Assembly: GCA_964512305.1 (NCBI GenBank)
Contig: CAZEIW010000167.1
Coordinates: forward strand, 4,198 to 68,197
Direction of reading: 5' to 3'
Length of the DNA: 64,000 nt
DNA from: CAZEIW01 sp964512305
GTDB taxonomy: Bacteria > Pseudomonadota > Gammaproteobacteria > Burkholderiales > Burkholderiaceae_F
Shown here: piece after piece, positions 17,129 to 25,917 of the stretch
Numbering within the stretch: position 1 is the first letter of the stretch
How the letters are laid out: each line of letters opens with the position of its first letter
The notes under the pieces: model-generated
The model's input: only the letters and a program-made list of their open reading frames with translations
Database searches by the model: none
Told to the model about the DNA's origin: nothing
Program-made: the position numbers and the translations under genes

Positions 17129-18784
17129 TCAGGCGGTCCGCCGCTCCCCGGGCGCCTGGGTTGGCCACCGATACTCGCGAAACTGGTCGCGCAGCTTCGA
17201 TTTGAGCATCTTTCCCGTCGGGCCGATCGGGATCGCCTCGACGAACGCGACATCGTCGGGGACCTGCCAGTCGGCGACCTTGCCCGCGAAGTGGGCGAGG
17301 ATCTCGTCGCGGGTCAGCGTGGCGTCGGGCTTGCGCACGACGACCAGCAGCGGACGCTCGTCCCAGCGCGGGTGCCGGATCGCGATGCAGGCGGCCATCG
17401 CAACCTGCGGATGCGCCATCGCGATGTTCTCGAGCTGGATCGAGCTGATCCACTCGCCGCCCGACTTGATCAGGTCCTTGCTGCGATCGGTGATCCGCAG
17501 GTAGCCGTCGGCGTCGATCGACGCCACGTCGCCGGTCGGGAACCAGCCGTCGCGCAGCACCCCGCCGCGTTCGTTCTTGAAGTAGTCGCGCGCGACCCAG
17601 GGCCCGCGCGCGTACAGCTCGCCGGTGCTCTGTCCGTCCCAAGGCAGCTCGCGGCCGTCGTCGCCCACCACCTTGAGGTCGACCCCGAAGAGCGCGCGCC
17701 CCTGCTTGCTCTTGAGCGCCAGGCGCGCGTCCTCGGTCGCATGCTCGTGGCTGGCCTTGAGCGCGCCGCAGGTGCCGACCGGGCTCATCTCCGTCATGCC
17801 CCACCCGTGCACGACCTCCACCTTGTAGTCGACCTCGAAAGCGCGCAGCATCGACGGCGGGATCGCCGAGCCGCCGATCAGCGTCTTTCGCAGGGTCGAG
17901 AACCTGAGGCCGTTGGCGCCCGTATAGGCGAGCAGCCCCTGCCAGACAGTGGGCACGCCCGACGCGTGCGTCACGCGCTCCTGCTCGAACAGGTCGTAGA
18001 GCGACTTGCCGTCGAGCTTCGCGCCCGGGAACACGAGCTTGGCGCCGACCATCGGTGCCGAGTAGACGATCCCCCAGGCGTTGGCGTGGAACATCGGCAC
18101 GACCGGCAGCAGCACGTCGCGCCCCGAGAGGTCGGCCGAGTCCGGCAGTGCGGAGGCGTACGTGTGCAGCAGCGTGGAGCGGTGGCTGTAGACGACGCCC
18201 TTCGGGTCGCCCGTCGTGCCGGAGGTGTAGCAGATCGTCGCCGCGGCATTCTCGTCGAGCTGCGGCCATTCGTAGCGGTCCGGTTGCGGCTCGACGAGGT
18301 CCTCGTAGCAGAGAAGGTTCGCCACGGCGCTGCCGGCCGGCATCCGGCCGCGGTCGGTCATCAGCACCCAGTGGCGGACCGTGCGCGCCTTGGGCGCGAC
18401 CGCCTCCACCAGCGGCAGGAACGTGGCGTCGAAGAACAGCGCGCCATCTTCGGCGTGGTTGACGATCCAGGCGATCTGGTCCGGGTGCAGGCGAGGATTG
18501 ACGGTGTGCAGCACCGCGCCGCTTCCCGAGACCGCGTAGTACAGCTCCATGTGGCGATAGCCGTTCCATGCCAGCGTCGCGACGCGGTCGCCGTCCCGAA
18601 GCCCGAGGCCGCGGAGCGCGTTGGCCAGCTTGCGGGTTCGGCGGGCCAGCTCCTTGTAGGTCGTCCGGTGCAGGTCGCCTTCGATGCGCTGCGACACGAC
18701 CTCGACGTCGCCATGGTGGCGCGCCGCATGCTCGATCAACATCGAGATCAACAGGGGCGTCTGCATCATCAGGCCTTGGAGCAT
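17129..18784 (-). CDS. Long/medium-chain fatty acyl-CoA ligase (AMP-forming)
   Basis: A 551-residue member of the AMP-dependent synthetase family (AlkK/FadD-like). The P-loop-like motif YTSGTTGDPKG is at 186-196, GWGMTEMSP near 330, and WFPTGDVASIDADGYL then ITDRSKDLIKSGGEWIS near 440-475; the catalytic lysine near the C-terminus is in PTGKMLKSKL. It activates fatty or related acids with ATP and CoA. The first in-frame ATG at 18784 gives the normal family length. It is divergent from the LuxR-type regulator, which may control it. Confidence 0.9.
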   Translation of the reverse strand: MLQGLMMQTPLLISMLIEHAARHHGDVEVVSQRIEGDLHRTTYKELARRTRKLANALRGLGLRDGDRVATLAWNGYRHMELYYAVSGSGAVLHTVNPRLHPDQIAWIVNHAEDGALFFDATFLPLVEAVAPKARTVRHWVLMTDRGRMPAGSAVANLLCYEDLVEPQPDRYEWPQLDENAAATICYTSGTTGDPKGVVYSHRSTLLHTYASALPDSADLSGRDVLLPVVPMFHANAWGIVYSAPMVGAKLVFPGAKLDGKSLYDLFEQERVTHASGVPTVWQGLLAYTGANGLRFSTLRKTLIGGSAIPPSMLRAFEVDYKVEVVHGWGMTEMSPVGTCGALKASHEHATEDARLALKSKQGRALFGVDLKVVGDDGRELPWDGQSTGELYARGPWVARDYFKNERGGVLRDGWFPTGDVASIDADGYLRITDRSKDLIKSGGEWISSIQLENIAMAHPQVAMAACIAIRHPRWDERPLLVVVRKPDATLTRDEILAHFAGKVADWQVPDDVAFVEAIPIGPTGKMLKSKLRDQFREYRWPTQAPGERRTA

Positions 18785-18950
18785 GATCGCTGTCTCCTCG
18801 AATCGTTATCCCGGACGCCGGCGGGGTCGCGGCCGTCGGCGGGCAGAGCAACGGTGCAGCGATTCTTTGCCTCGGGATGGCGTTTTGCAAGCATTGGTCG
18901 ATAATCCGTGCGGCGGCGCGGCCCCGCGGGGCGGCCGCGGAGGCAGGTCG

Positions 18951-19592
18951 ATGCCCATCAGGGTGTTGCTCGTCGAAGACCACCGCCTGGTGCGCGAAGC
19001 ACTTCGAGATGCGCTGGTCAGGGAGGACGACATCGAGGTCGTGGGCGAGGCGGGCGACGCCCACACGGCGCTCGAGTCGGCGGGCAGGCTGGCGCCGGAT
19101 GTGATCGTGCTCGACATCGGCCTGCCCGATCTCAACGGCATCGAAACCGCGGCGCGCCTCACCGCGCAGCCGGGCGTGAAGCACAAGATCGTCGCGCTTT
19201 CGGCCTATGCCGACAAGCGCATCGTGACCGAGATGGTGCGGGTGGGCGCGGCCGCCTATGTGACGAAATCCGCCTGCGGCACGGATCTCGTGCGGGCGAT
19301 CCGCACGGTCGCCACCGGGCAGAACTATTTCTGCCCGGAGGTGGCGGGCGTTCTGGCCTCGGCGGTGCGCGACGGGCCCGGATCGGGCGATGGGCCGCCA
19401 CTCGGCCGCCGCGAGCGCGAGGTCCTGTGCCTGATCGCCGAAGGCGTGCGCTCGCCGGCGATCGCGGAACAGCTGCATATCTCGCTCGCCACGGTCGAGG
19501 TCCACCGCCGCAACATCATCCGTAAGCTCGGCCTGCGCACGGTCGCGGACCTGACGCGATACGCGATCCGCGAAGGCCTGGTGCCGCTCTGA
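18951..19592 (+). CDS. NarL/LuxR-family response regulator
   Basis: A 213-residue regulator. The receiver domain (1-120) has Asp9-10, phospho-acceptor Asp55 (VIVLDIGLPD), Ser84 and Lys106. A LuxR-type helix-turn-helix follows (about 148-210) with GRREREVLCLIAEG and SLATVEVHRRNIIRKL. The ATG at 18951 follows GGAGGCAGGTCG, a good ribosome-binding site. No adjacent sensor kinase is seen, so it is an orphan in this window. The 166-bp divergent region to the acyl-CoA ligase would hold both promoters; control of the ligase is plausible but unproved. Confidence 0.88.
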   Translation: MPIRVLLVEDHRLVREALRDALVREDDIEVVGEAGDAHTALESAGRLAPDVIVLDIGLPDLNGIETAARLTAQPGVKHKIVALSAYADKRIVTEMVRVGAAAYVTKSACGTDLVRAIRTVATGQNYFCPEVAGVLASAVRDGPGSGDGPPLGRREREVLCLIAEGVRSPAIAEQLHISLATVEVHRRNIIRKLGLRTVADLTRYAIREGLVPL

Positions 19593-19757
19593 CGGCTTGG
19601 GTTGCTAAGCTAACGACGCGCATCGGGCCGCCCCGCCGCGCGCCCCCGGTCACGCGCGGTACCCGGTAACGAGTAGCCATCTTTAGGGGGGCTCGGGATT
19701 TATTCGCCCCGATGCGCCCGCTAGAGTGGCTCTCCAACGATCCCGTGGATCGGACGT

Positions 19758-21110
19758 ATGAACCCACCGGGCACCGGGCGCGCGGCGCCGGCTCACGCGG
19801 CTGCCGGCCGGAGCGCCCCGCTCGTCCAGATCCCGCCGCTTGCGACCAGCGGTCTTGCGAGTCGCCTTGCGGCGATGGACAGGCACGCCCGCGAATCGAT
19901 GCGCGATGGCGCAACCGGCCTGCCCAACGGCGTGCTGTTCCTCGATCGCCTGCGCCAGGCGACCGAACGGACCCGGCGCTGCGGCGAACCGTTCGCGCTC
20001 GCGATCGCCGCCCTGCCCGGTCTCGATTCGGCGAGCGATGCGCTTGGCGGCCGCGCCGGCGATGCGCTGCTGCGCACCTGCGCGCTGCGCCTGCGCCGGT
20101 GCCTGCGCAGGTCCGACACCCTGGCGCGCCTCGGCGGCGACGGGTTCGGCGTGCTGCTGCCGGCCGCCGCGGACGCCGCCGCCCGGCATGTGCTGCGCGC
20201 GATGGTCGACTCGTTCGCGCGGCCGGTCGGCGTCGGCGACGGATCGTCGAAGGCGCTCACGATCAAGCTGGGCGCGGGCATCTGTTCCGACGACGGCGAA
20301 GACGTGCCTGCGCTGTTGCGCGCGGCCGAGCGTGCGCTGGACCGCGCCGGGCTCGCCGCCGGCAGCACATTCGACATCGGTCCCGGTGCCGGCGATGCCG
20401 CACCCGGCGACCAGCCCGCTCGCCGCGTGCTCCTCGCGGCCCTAAAAGGGAGCGAGGCTCAGCTCGTCGTCCTGCTGGGAAACGTCCCGATCCATCGGCA
20501 GGCCGTCCGCGCCGGCGAGGCCGTGTTCCGCGCCGGCGACGCCTTCGGCAGCGTCCACGTATTGCGTTGCGGCGCCTGCAAGCTGGTGAGCTTCGGCGCC
20601 GACGGGCGCGAGCAGCTGGTCTCATTGCTGCTCAAGGGCGACTGGCTGGGGCTGGACGGCATCGCCCGCGGCCGGCACTTGTGCGACGCGATCGCGGTGG
20701 ACGCCGGCGAGGTCTGGTCGATCCGCTACGACGCCCTGCTGCGGGGATGCCAGCGGTCGACGGCGCTGCTCGAGCTGGTGCATGCCGCGATGAGTCGCGA
20801 GATCGGGCGCGCGCGCGAGGCATCGATCGCGCACGGCCCCATGGGCGCGGATGCCAAGGTGGCCAGGTTCCTGCACGATTTCGCCGAGTCCCTGACGCAA
20901 CGCGGACTGCGCGCCGACCAGATCACGCTGCATGTCAGCCGCGCCGAGATCGGCAGTCACCTCGGGCTGCGGTTCGAGACGGTCAGCCGCGCGCTGTCGC
21001 GCCTGGCGAGGGAGAACGTGATCAGCTTCGGACGCAACGGCCGCCGGGAGCTGTGCATCCCGAAGCTCGCCGCGCTGCACGACTACGTGCATCGCAGCGC
21101 CGCACCATGA
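19758..21110 (+). CDS. Fusion of a degenerate GGDEF domain with a Crp/Fnr-type regulator
   Basis: A 450-residue protein with two modules. Residues about 45-210 form a GGDEF-like domain: the N-terminal DGATGLPN motif is intact, but the active-site loop reads RLGGDGF (125-130), so the fourth signature residue Glu is Gly and cyclase activity is doubtful. Residues about 235-350 form a cyclic-nucleotide-binding-like barrel, and 365-450 a Crp/Fnr helix-turn-helix with recognition helix FETVSRALSRL, the E-x-x-S-R pattern of Fnr-type DNA readers. Cys271 and Cys274 (RCGACK) lie in the barrel; the N-terminal Fnr cysteine cluster is missing. It may link a nucleotide or redox cue to transcription. The ATG at 19758 has a weak ribosome-binding site; a later start is possible. 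Confidence 0.8.
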   Translation: MNPPGTGRAAPAHAAAGRSAPLVQIPPLATSGLASRLAAMDRHARESMRDGATGLPNGVLFLDRLRQATERTRRCGEPFALAIAALPGLDSASDALGGRAGDALLRTCALRLRRCLRRSDTLARLGGDGFGVLLPAAADAAARHVLRAMVDSFARPVGVGDGSSKALTIKLGAGICSDDGEDVPALLRAAERALDRAGLAAGSTFDIGPGAGDAAPGDQPARRVLLAALKGSEAQLVVLLGNVPIHRQAVRAGEAVFRAGDAFGSVHVLRCGACKLVSFGADGREQLVSLLLKGDWLGLDGIARGRHLCDAIAVDAGEVWSIRYDALLRGCQRSTALLELVHAAMSREIGRAREASIAHGPMGADAKVARFLHDFAESLTQRGLRADQITLHVSRAEIGSHLGLRFETVSRALSRLARENVISFGRNGRRELCIPKLAALHDYVHRSAAP

Positions 21111-21237
21111 AGCGCCAGCGGCAAGCGCGACGCTCGTGAAGGCCGCGCAGGAGAAATCCGCACGCGCATAATGCGGCCGCCGACAGCGATGTTCGCGAGG
21201 CCGGGCAAGCCGTTCCTCGAATCGACGGGATCTGCCG

Positions 21238-21966
21238 ATGACGCGCGCGAGGCTTCTGGCCGGGGCCAGCGGCTACTCCTACAAGGAATGGAAGGGCAGC
21301 TTCTACCCGCCGGACATCAAGCCGGACGGCATGCTGGCGTATTACTCGGAACGCCTGCCCACGGTGGAGATCAACAACACCTTCTACCAGATGCCCAAGG
21401 GCCCCGTGCTGGAGAACTGGGGAAAGTCCACGCCAGGGCACTTCCGGTTCGCGATCAAGGCGCCGCGCCGCATCACGCACGTGGCGCGCATCAAGGCGGA
21501 TGCCGCCGCCGACTCGGTCGCGTTCCTGTACCGCGTGCTCGCCGCCTTGGGCGGCAAGCGCGGCCCGGTCCTGTTCCAGCTGCCGCCGTTCATGAAAAAG
21601 GACCTGCCGCGCCTCGACGAGTTCCTGCGGCTCCTGCCTGAAGGGCATGCCGCGGCCTTCGAGTTCCGCAACGACAGCTGGTTCGACGACGACGTCTTCG
21701 ACGCCCTGAGGCGCGCAGGCGCGGCGCTATGCCTGTCCGAGCGCGAGGACAACGAGCCGCCACCCCTGGTCGAAACGGCCGCGTGGGGCTATGTGCGGCT
21801 TCGCCTCGAGAACTACTCGGAACGCGAGCTCAAGCAGTGGGCGGACCGGTTGTGCGCGACGCAGTGGCGCGACATCCACGTGTATTTCATGCACGAACCG
21901 ACCGCACCCGGGTATGCCCGCGCCTTGATGTCCTCGGCCGGCGACACGCCGGAAGGACCGCGCTGA
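21238..21966 (+). CDS. DUF72 (YecE-like) protein
   Basis: A 242-residue TIM-barrel-like DUF72 protein. Typical motifs are present: ASGYSYKEWKGSFYP at the start, EINNTFYQMP, RFAIKAPRRITH, FQLPPFMKKD and the C-terminal YFMHEPTAPGYA. Members are widespread and of unknown biochemical function, with proposed hydrolase or nuclease-like chemistry. It is a monocistronic gene, followed within 45 bp by the convergent lactate regulator. Confidence 0.88.
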   Translation: MTRARLLAGASGYSYKEWKGSFYPPDIKPDGMLAYYSERLPTVEINNTFYQMPKGPVLENWGKSTPGHFRFAIKAPRRITHVARIKADAAADSVAFLYRVLAALGGKRGPVLFQLPPFMKKDLPRLDEFLRLLPEGHAAAFEFRNDSWFDDDVFDALRRAGAALCLSEREDNEPPPLVETAAWGYVRLRLENYSERELKQWADRLCATQWRDIHVYFMHEPTAPGYARALMSSAGDTPEGPR

Positions 21967-22009
21967 GGCCGGCGGCCCGAAGCGACGCCCGCCGCGCCCC
22001 TGCCCACGA

Positions 22010-22798
22010 TCACGCGGCCCGCTCCGCCGCGCGTCCCGGCTTTCGATGGCGGCGCTCCTGCTCCTTCGCCGTGGCCGCCATGCTCTGGCGCACGAACTCG
22101 ATGTGGTCGCGCACGGCCTTTGCCGCCTCCTCGGGCTGATACCGGCGGATCGCCTGCCATATCGCGCGGTGCTGGGCGCGCAACTCGTTCCAGCGGCTCG
22201 GGCGGGCGTGCAGGTGCTCCAGGTTGCTCGAGATATGGCCGTGGATGACACGCAGCAGGCTCGCGGTCAGGTGACCGATCACCACGTTGTGCGATGCCTC
22301 GGCGACCGCCTGGTGAAACGAGACGTCGGCGTCGATCGAGCGCGCGAGGTCGTTGGCCGCGTACTGCGCGTCGACCTCCGCATAGGCGGCGTCGAGCCGC
22401 TCAATGTCGGCATCGCTCGCGCGCTCCGCGGCGAAGAACGCGGCCTGGCTCTCCAGCAGGTGGCGGAATTCGAGCATGTCGCTCTGGATCATCGGATGCC
22501 GGTTGAGCATCTCCTGCCAGGGATCGACGAAGGACGCCTCGAGTCGATCGGTCACGTAGGTTCCGCCGCCGTGCCGGGTGGTCAGCAGCCCCTTCCCGGC
22601 CAGTTTCCGGATCGCATCGCGCAGCGACGGGCGTGACACGCCCAGCTCGGCAGCGAAGTCGCGCTCGCCCGGCAGCCGGTCGCCCGGCTTCAGCGAGCCG
22701 TCGAGGATGCGTTTCTCCAGCTCGTTGGCGACGGCGTCCGAGATCCGGGTCACCGCAGGCTGGCCCGGGGTCGGCCGCGCTCGAGGGATAGTGGTCAT
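22010..22798 (-). CDS. FadR/LldR-type GntR regulator of the lactate operon
   Basis: A 262-residue regulator. An N-terminal winged helix (about 20-85: LKPGDRLPGERDFAAELGVS then RPSLRDAIRKL) is followed by an FCD ligand-binding domain (DADVSFHQAVAEASHN) with histidines that usually bind a metal and an organic acid. It is divergent from lutABC and most likely represses it until lactate is present, as LldR does. One perfect TGGT-N3-ACCA site covers its own start codon and a second lies in the lut promoter, so autoregulation is also expected. Confidence 0.88.
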   Translation of the reverse strand: MTTIPRARPTPGQPAVTRISDAVANELEKRILDGSLKPGDRLPGERDFAAELGVSRPSLRDAIRKLAGKGLLTTRHGGGTYVTDRLEASFVDPWQEMLNRHPMIQSDMLEFRHLLESQAAFFAAERASDADIERLDAAYAEVDAQYAANDLARSIDADVSFHQAVAEASHNVVIGHLTASLLRVIHGHISSNLEHLHARPSRWNELRAQHRAIWQAIRRYQPEEAAKAVRDHIEFVRQSMAATAKEQERRHRKPGRAAERAA

Positions 22799-22802
22799 AC
22801 CA
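22792..22802. promoter_or_regulatory. Operator O1 (TGGT-CAT-ACCA) over the regulator start codon
   Basis: A perfect match to the FadR/LldR-family consensus TGGT-N3-ACCA. The central three bases are the start codon of the GntR gene (read on the minus strand), so binding here would block the regulator's own expression. The centre is 111 bp from that of O2. Confidence 0.7.
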
Positions 22803-22887
22803 GTTGAATCATAGGGGTTGAGGCATGGCCCGTCAAACCCCCAGGCGCGGGTTGATTCAGGTCAAACCGTAGAGCGAGTCTCATCTC

Positions 22888-22916
22888 TATAGTCGGCGTA
22901 AGTGGTCCTACCACTT
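22888..22916 (+). promoter_or_regulatory. lut promoter -10 element and operator O2
   Basis: TATAGT (22888-22893) is a good -10 hexamer, although no good -35 is seen. Directly downstream, AAGTGGT-CCT-ACCACTT (22900-22916) is a perfect 7-bp inverted repeat with a 3-base spacer, containing TGGTCCTACCA as in known lldR operators. It would cover the start site, so bound regulator would block initiation. Together with O1 it resembles the two-operator arrangement of the E. coli lldPRD promoter. Confidence 0.7.
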
Positions 22917-22960
22917 TACCTCTATCTTCACCCCCAAGACGCGGACGAGGAGGAGAGCCC

Positions 22961-23764
22961 GTGCAGCCCGACACCCCCGAGATGCGGCGCTACCCGCCGA
23001 AGCCGGCCGACGTCTACCTGTTCGCCACCTGCCTTGTCGATCAGTTCGCGCCCGAGGCCGGACTCGACGCGATCCGGCTGCTCGAACGCGAGGGGATCGC
23101 GGTCCACTTCCCGCGCGAGCAGACCTGCTGCGGCCAGCCCGCCTACACGAGCGGCTACCCGGACGAGGCGCGCGCCGTCGCGCGTCTGCAACTGGGGCTG
23201 TTTCCGCAGCCGTGGCCGGTCGTGGTGCCGTCCGGGTCCTGCGCCGCGATGATGCGGCACCACTACCCCAAGCTCTTTGCCGGCGACCCCGAGCTCGCAC
23301 GCGCGGCCGGGGACCTGTCGGAGCGCGTGTTCGAGCTCACCGAGTTCCTGGTGCATGTCGTCGGCTACAGGCCGCACGACAGCGGCGAGTCGTGCAAAGT
23401 GGCGCTTCACACGTCGTGCCACGCGCGGCGCGAAATGGGCGTCCACGAGACCGGCCGGGCGCTGCTGGCAGGCCTCGCGAACGTGACCGTGGTGCGGCAG
23501 GCGCGCGAGGAGGAGTGCTGCGGATTCGGCGGCACATTCGCCCTGCGTCACCCTGCGATCTCGGAGGCCATCGTCACCGACAAGGTCGCGAGCCTGCGCG
23601 AAAGCGGAGCCGAAGCCGTCGTCAGCGCCGACTGCGGGTGCCTGCTCAACATCCTCGGATGCGCGGGCCACCTCGGCAAGGATACGGGCCACGGCGGGCC
23701 CGCGCTGGCCGGCGAGCACATCGCGAGCTTCCTCTGGCGCCGCACGGGCGGAGCCGGCCGATGA
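22961..23764 (+). CDS. lutA: L-lactate oxidation complex, LutA-type iron-sulfur subunit
   Basis: A 267-residue protein with two cysteine-rich CCG domains: TCCGQPAY, SGSCAA, TSCHAR, ECCGFGG and DCGCLLN mark the iron-sulfur/heterodisulfide-reductase-like folds. LutA works with LutB and LutC to oxidise L-lactate to pyruvate in the cytoplasm, giving electrons to the respiratory chain. The GTG start at 22961 has a strong GGAGGAGAG ribosome-binding site at the correct distance, better than the ATG 21 bases later. The stop overlaps the lutC start (ATGA). It is the first gene of the operon. Confidence 0.92.
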   Translation: MQPDTPEMRRYPPKPADVYLFATCLVDQFAPEAGLDAIRLLEREGIAVHFPREQTCCGQPAYTSGYPDEARAVARLQLGLFPQPWPVVVPSGSCAAMMRHHYPKLFAGDPELARAAGDLSERVFELTEFLVHVVGYRPHDSGESCKVALHTSCHARREMGVHETGRALLAGLANVTVVRQAREEECCGFGGTFALRHPAISEAIVTDKVASLRESGAEAVVSADCGCLLNILGCAGHLGKDTGHGGPALAGEHIASFLWRRTGGAGR

Positions 23765-24432
23765 GCGCGCGCGCGAGCATCCTGTCGCGCCTGCGGGCGG
23801 CCCCCGCGATCGCCGCCCCGGCGCCCGACGTCGGGGCTCATTACGCCAGGCACTCGCGCCGCGAGGACGGCAGCGCGCGCCTGCTCCGGTTCATTGCCGC
23901 GATCGAGGCTGCGCACGCGGAAGTCGTCGTCACGGACGCGGATGCCTGGCCGGACCGGCTGCTGGAGATCGCGCGAGCCAAGGGACTGCGCAACCTGCTG
24001 GTCGGTGCGGGAGCGTTCCCGGCCGGCCCGCTTGCGAATCGCCGGCAGTCGGATGTCGCGATCGTCGGCACCGAGCGCATCGACGCCACACCCCGCCGCG
24101 AATGGTTCGAGTCGATCGCCGCGTCGCTGACGCTCGCCCGCGGCGCGATCGCCGAGACGGGCAGCCTGATCCTGTGGCCGGACGCCGCCGAGCCGCGCGC
24201 GATGTCGCTGGTGCCCCCGGTGCATTTCGTGCTCCTGGAAGCGTCCGGGATTCACGCCGACCTGCACTGCGCGATGCGCGCGGAATGCTGGGCAGACGGG
24301 TTGCCGACCAATGCGTTGTTGATCTCGGGTCCTTCCAAGACCGCCGACATCCAGCAGACGCTCGCCTACGGCGCGCACGGCCCGCGGGAACTGGTCGTAC
24401 TGATCGTGCCTTCGTTCGCGAGGCCGCAATGA
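23761..24432 (+). CDS. lutC: L-lactate oxidation complex, LutC-type subunit
   Basis: A 223-residue LUD-domain protein (LutC/YkgG). It has the SLTLARGAIAETGSLIL motif and GPSKTADIQQTLAYGAHGP near the C-terminus, the conserved signature of the family. It is needed for lactate utilisation through the LutABC complex; its exact chemistry is not settled. The ATG overlaps the lutA stop and its TGA overlaps the next ATG, so translation is coupled on both sides. The order here is A-C-B rather than the A-B-C of Bacillus. Confidence 0.92.
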   Translation: MSARASILSRLRAAPAIAAPAPDVGAHYARHSRREDGSARLLRFIAAIEAAHAEVVVTDADAWPDRLLEIARAKGLRNLLVGAGAFPAGPLANRRQSDVAIVGTERIDATPRREWFESIAASLTLARGAIAETGSLILWPDAAEPRAMSLVPPVHFVLLEASGIHADLHCAMRAECWADGLPTNALLISGPSKTADIQQTLAYGAHGPRELVVLIVPSFARPQ

Positions 24433-25859
24433 GTCAAGCGATCGAGTTGCGCCCCGCCGACGGCTTCCGCGACCGCAGCCGCGCGGCGGCCGCCGATCCG
24501 TCGCTGCGCGCCGGCTTCCGCGGCGCCATGGACTATCTGCAAAGCAAGCGTCTGGCGCAGTTTCCAGACCCCGCCGAGCTCGCCGAGCTGCGCGCGCTGG
24601 GCGAGGCGATCCGCCGCCGGAGTCTGGCGCGCCTGCCCGAGCTCCTCGAGGAGCTCGAACGGAACCTGCAGCGCAACGGCATCCAGGTCCATTGGGCCGA
24701 GACCGCCGCGCAAGCCGACCGGATCGTCGCCGACATCGCGCGCCGGCACCGGGCGACCCGGATGGTCAAGGGCAAGTCCATGGTGAGCGAGGAGATCGGC
24801 CTCAACCACGCGCTCGCGTCGGAAGGGATCGAGGCGATCGAGACCGACATGGGCGAGTACATCGTCCAGCTCGCGTGCGAGACGCCGTCGCACATCATCA
24901 TGCCGGCGATCCACAAGACGAAGCAGCAGATCGCCGCGCTGTTCGCCGCGAAGCTGCCCGGCGTCGGCTACACCGAGAGCGTCGACGAGTTGATACGGAT
25001 CGGGCGCCAGGTGCTGCGGCGCAAGTTCGCCGAGGCCGATATCGGCCTGTCGGGCGTCAACTTCGCGGTCGCCGAGACCGGAACGCTGTGCCTGGTCGAG
25101 AACGAGGGCAACGGCCGCATGTGCACCACGCTGCCGAGGGTGCACGTGGCGGTGACCGGGATCGAGAAGGTCGTCGAGAAGCTCGAGCACGTGCCGCCGC
25201 TGTTCAGCCTGCTGACGCGCTCGGCCACCGGCCAGGCGGTCACGACCTACCTGAACCTGATCAGCGGCCCCCGCAAGCCCGGGGAGAGAGACGGCCCCGA
25301 GGAAGTCCACCTCGTCCTGATCGACAACGGCCGCAGCCAAGCCTACGCCGACCCGCAGCTGCGCGCGACGCTGCAATGCATCCGCTGCGGCGCCTGCATC
25401 AACCACTGCCCGGTCTACGCGCGCATCGGCGGTCACGCCTACGGCACGACGTACCCCGGGCCCATCGGCGCCATCGTCTCGCCGCACCTGCTCGGCCTGG
25501 GTGCCACGCATGCGCTGGCCACCGCGTCGACGCTGTGCGGCGCCTGCGTGGAGGTCTGTCCGGTGCGCATTCCGATCACGGACCTGCTGATCCGCCTGCG
25601 CAACGAAGCCCAGGCCCGGGCCGGGAGCGCGAGCGCGCTGCGCGGCGCCGGCGAGGCGCGCAGCCGGGTGGTGAGCTGGCTCTTCCGCGGCTGGGCGGCC
25701 GTATACCGGCATTCGGCTCTGTACCGCTGCATGACCTGGCTGATGAGCCGCGGCCGCCGCTTCACGCCGGCGCACCAGGGCGCCTGGACCGGTTTCCGGA
25801 CGCCGCTCGTCCCGGCGCGCCGGCGGCTGCGCGACCTGATCGGCGAGCGTCGCGAATGA
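24429..25859 (+). CDS. lutB: L-lactate oxidation complex, LutB-type iron-sulfur subunit
   Basis: A 476-residue protein. An N-terminal LUD-like domain (MVKGKSMVSEEIGLNHAL, 112-129) precedes a two-cluster ferredoxin region (CIRCGACINHCPVY, 317-330, and CGACVEVCPVRIP, 370-382) and a basic C-terminal DUF3390-like region (WTGFRTPLVPARRRLRDL). Homologues carry two 4Fe-4S clusters and pass electrons from lactate oxidation. The start ATG overlaps the lutC stop. The lactate permease gene follows after 58 bp. Confidence 0.92.
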   Translation: MSQAIELRPADGFRDRSRAAAADPSLRAGFRGAMDYLQSKRLAQFPDPAELAELRALGEAIRRRSLARLPELLEELERNLQRNGIQVHWAETAAQADRIVADIARRHRATRMVKGKSMVSEEIGLNHALASEGIEAIETDMGEYIVQLACETPSHIIMPAIHKTKQQIAALFAAKLPGVGYTESVDELIRIGRQVLRRKFAEADIGLSGVNFAVAETGTLCLVENEGNGRMCTTLPRVHVAVTGIEKVVEKLEHVPPLFSLLTRSATGQAVTTYLNLISGPRKPGERDGPEEVHLVLIDNGRSQAYADPQLRATLQCIRCGACINHCPVYARIGGHAYGTTYPGPIGAIVSPHLLGLGATHALATASTLCGACVEVCPVRIPITDLLIRLRNEAQARAGSASALRGAGEARSRVVSWLFRGWAAVYRHSALYRCMTWLMSRGRRFTPAHQGAWTGFRTPLVPARRRLRDLIGERRE

Positions 25860-25917
25860 GTCTCGATCTGCCCCGACAACCAACCCCAACCCGAAGACGA
25901 ACCCGGAGAAGACACCG

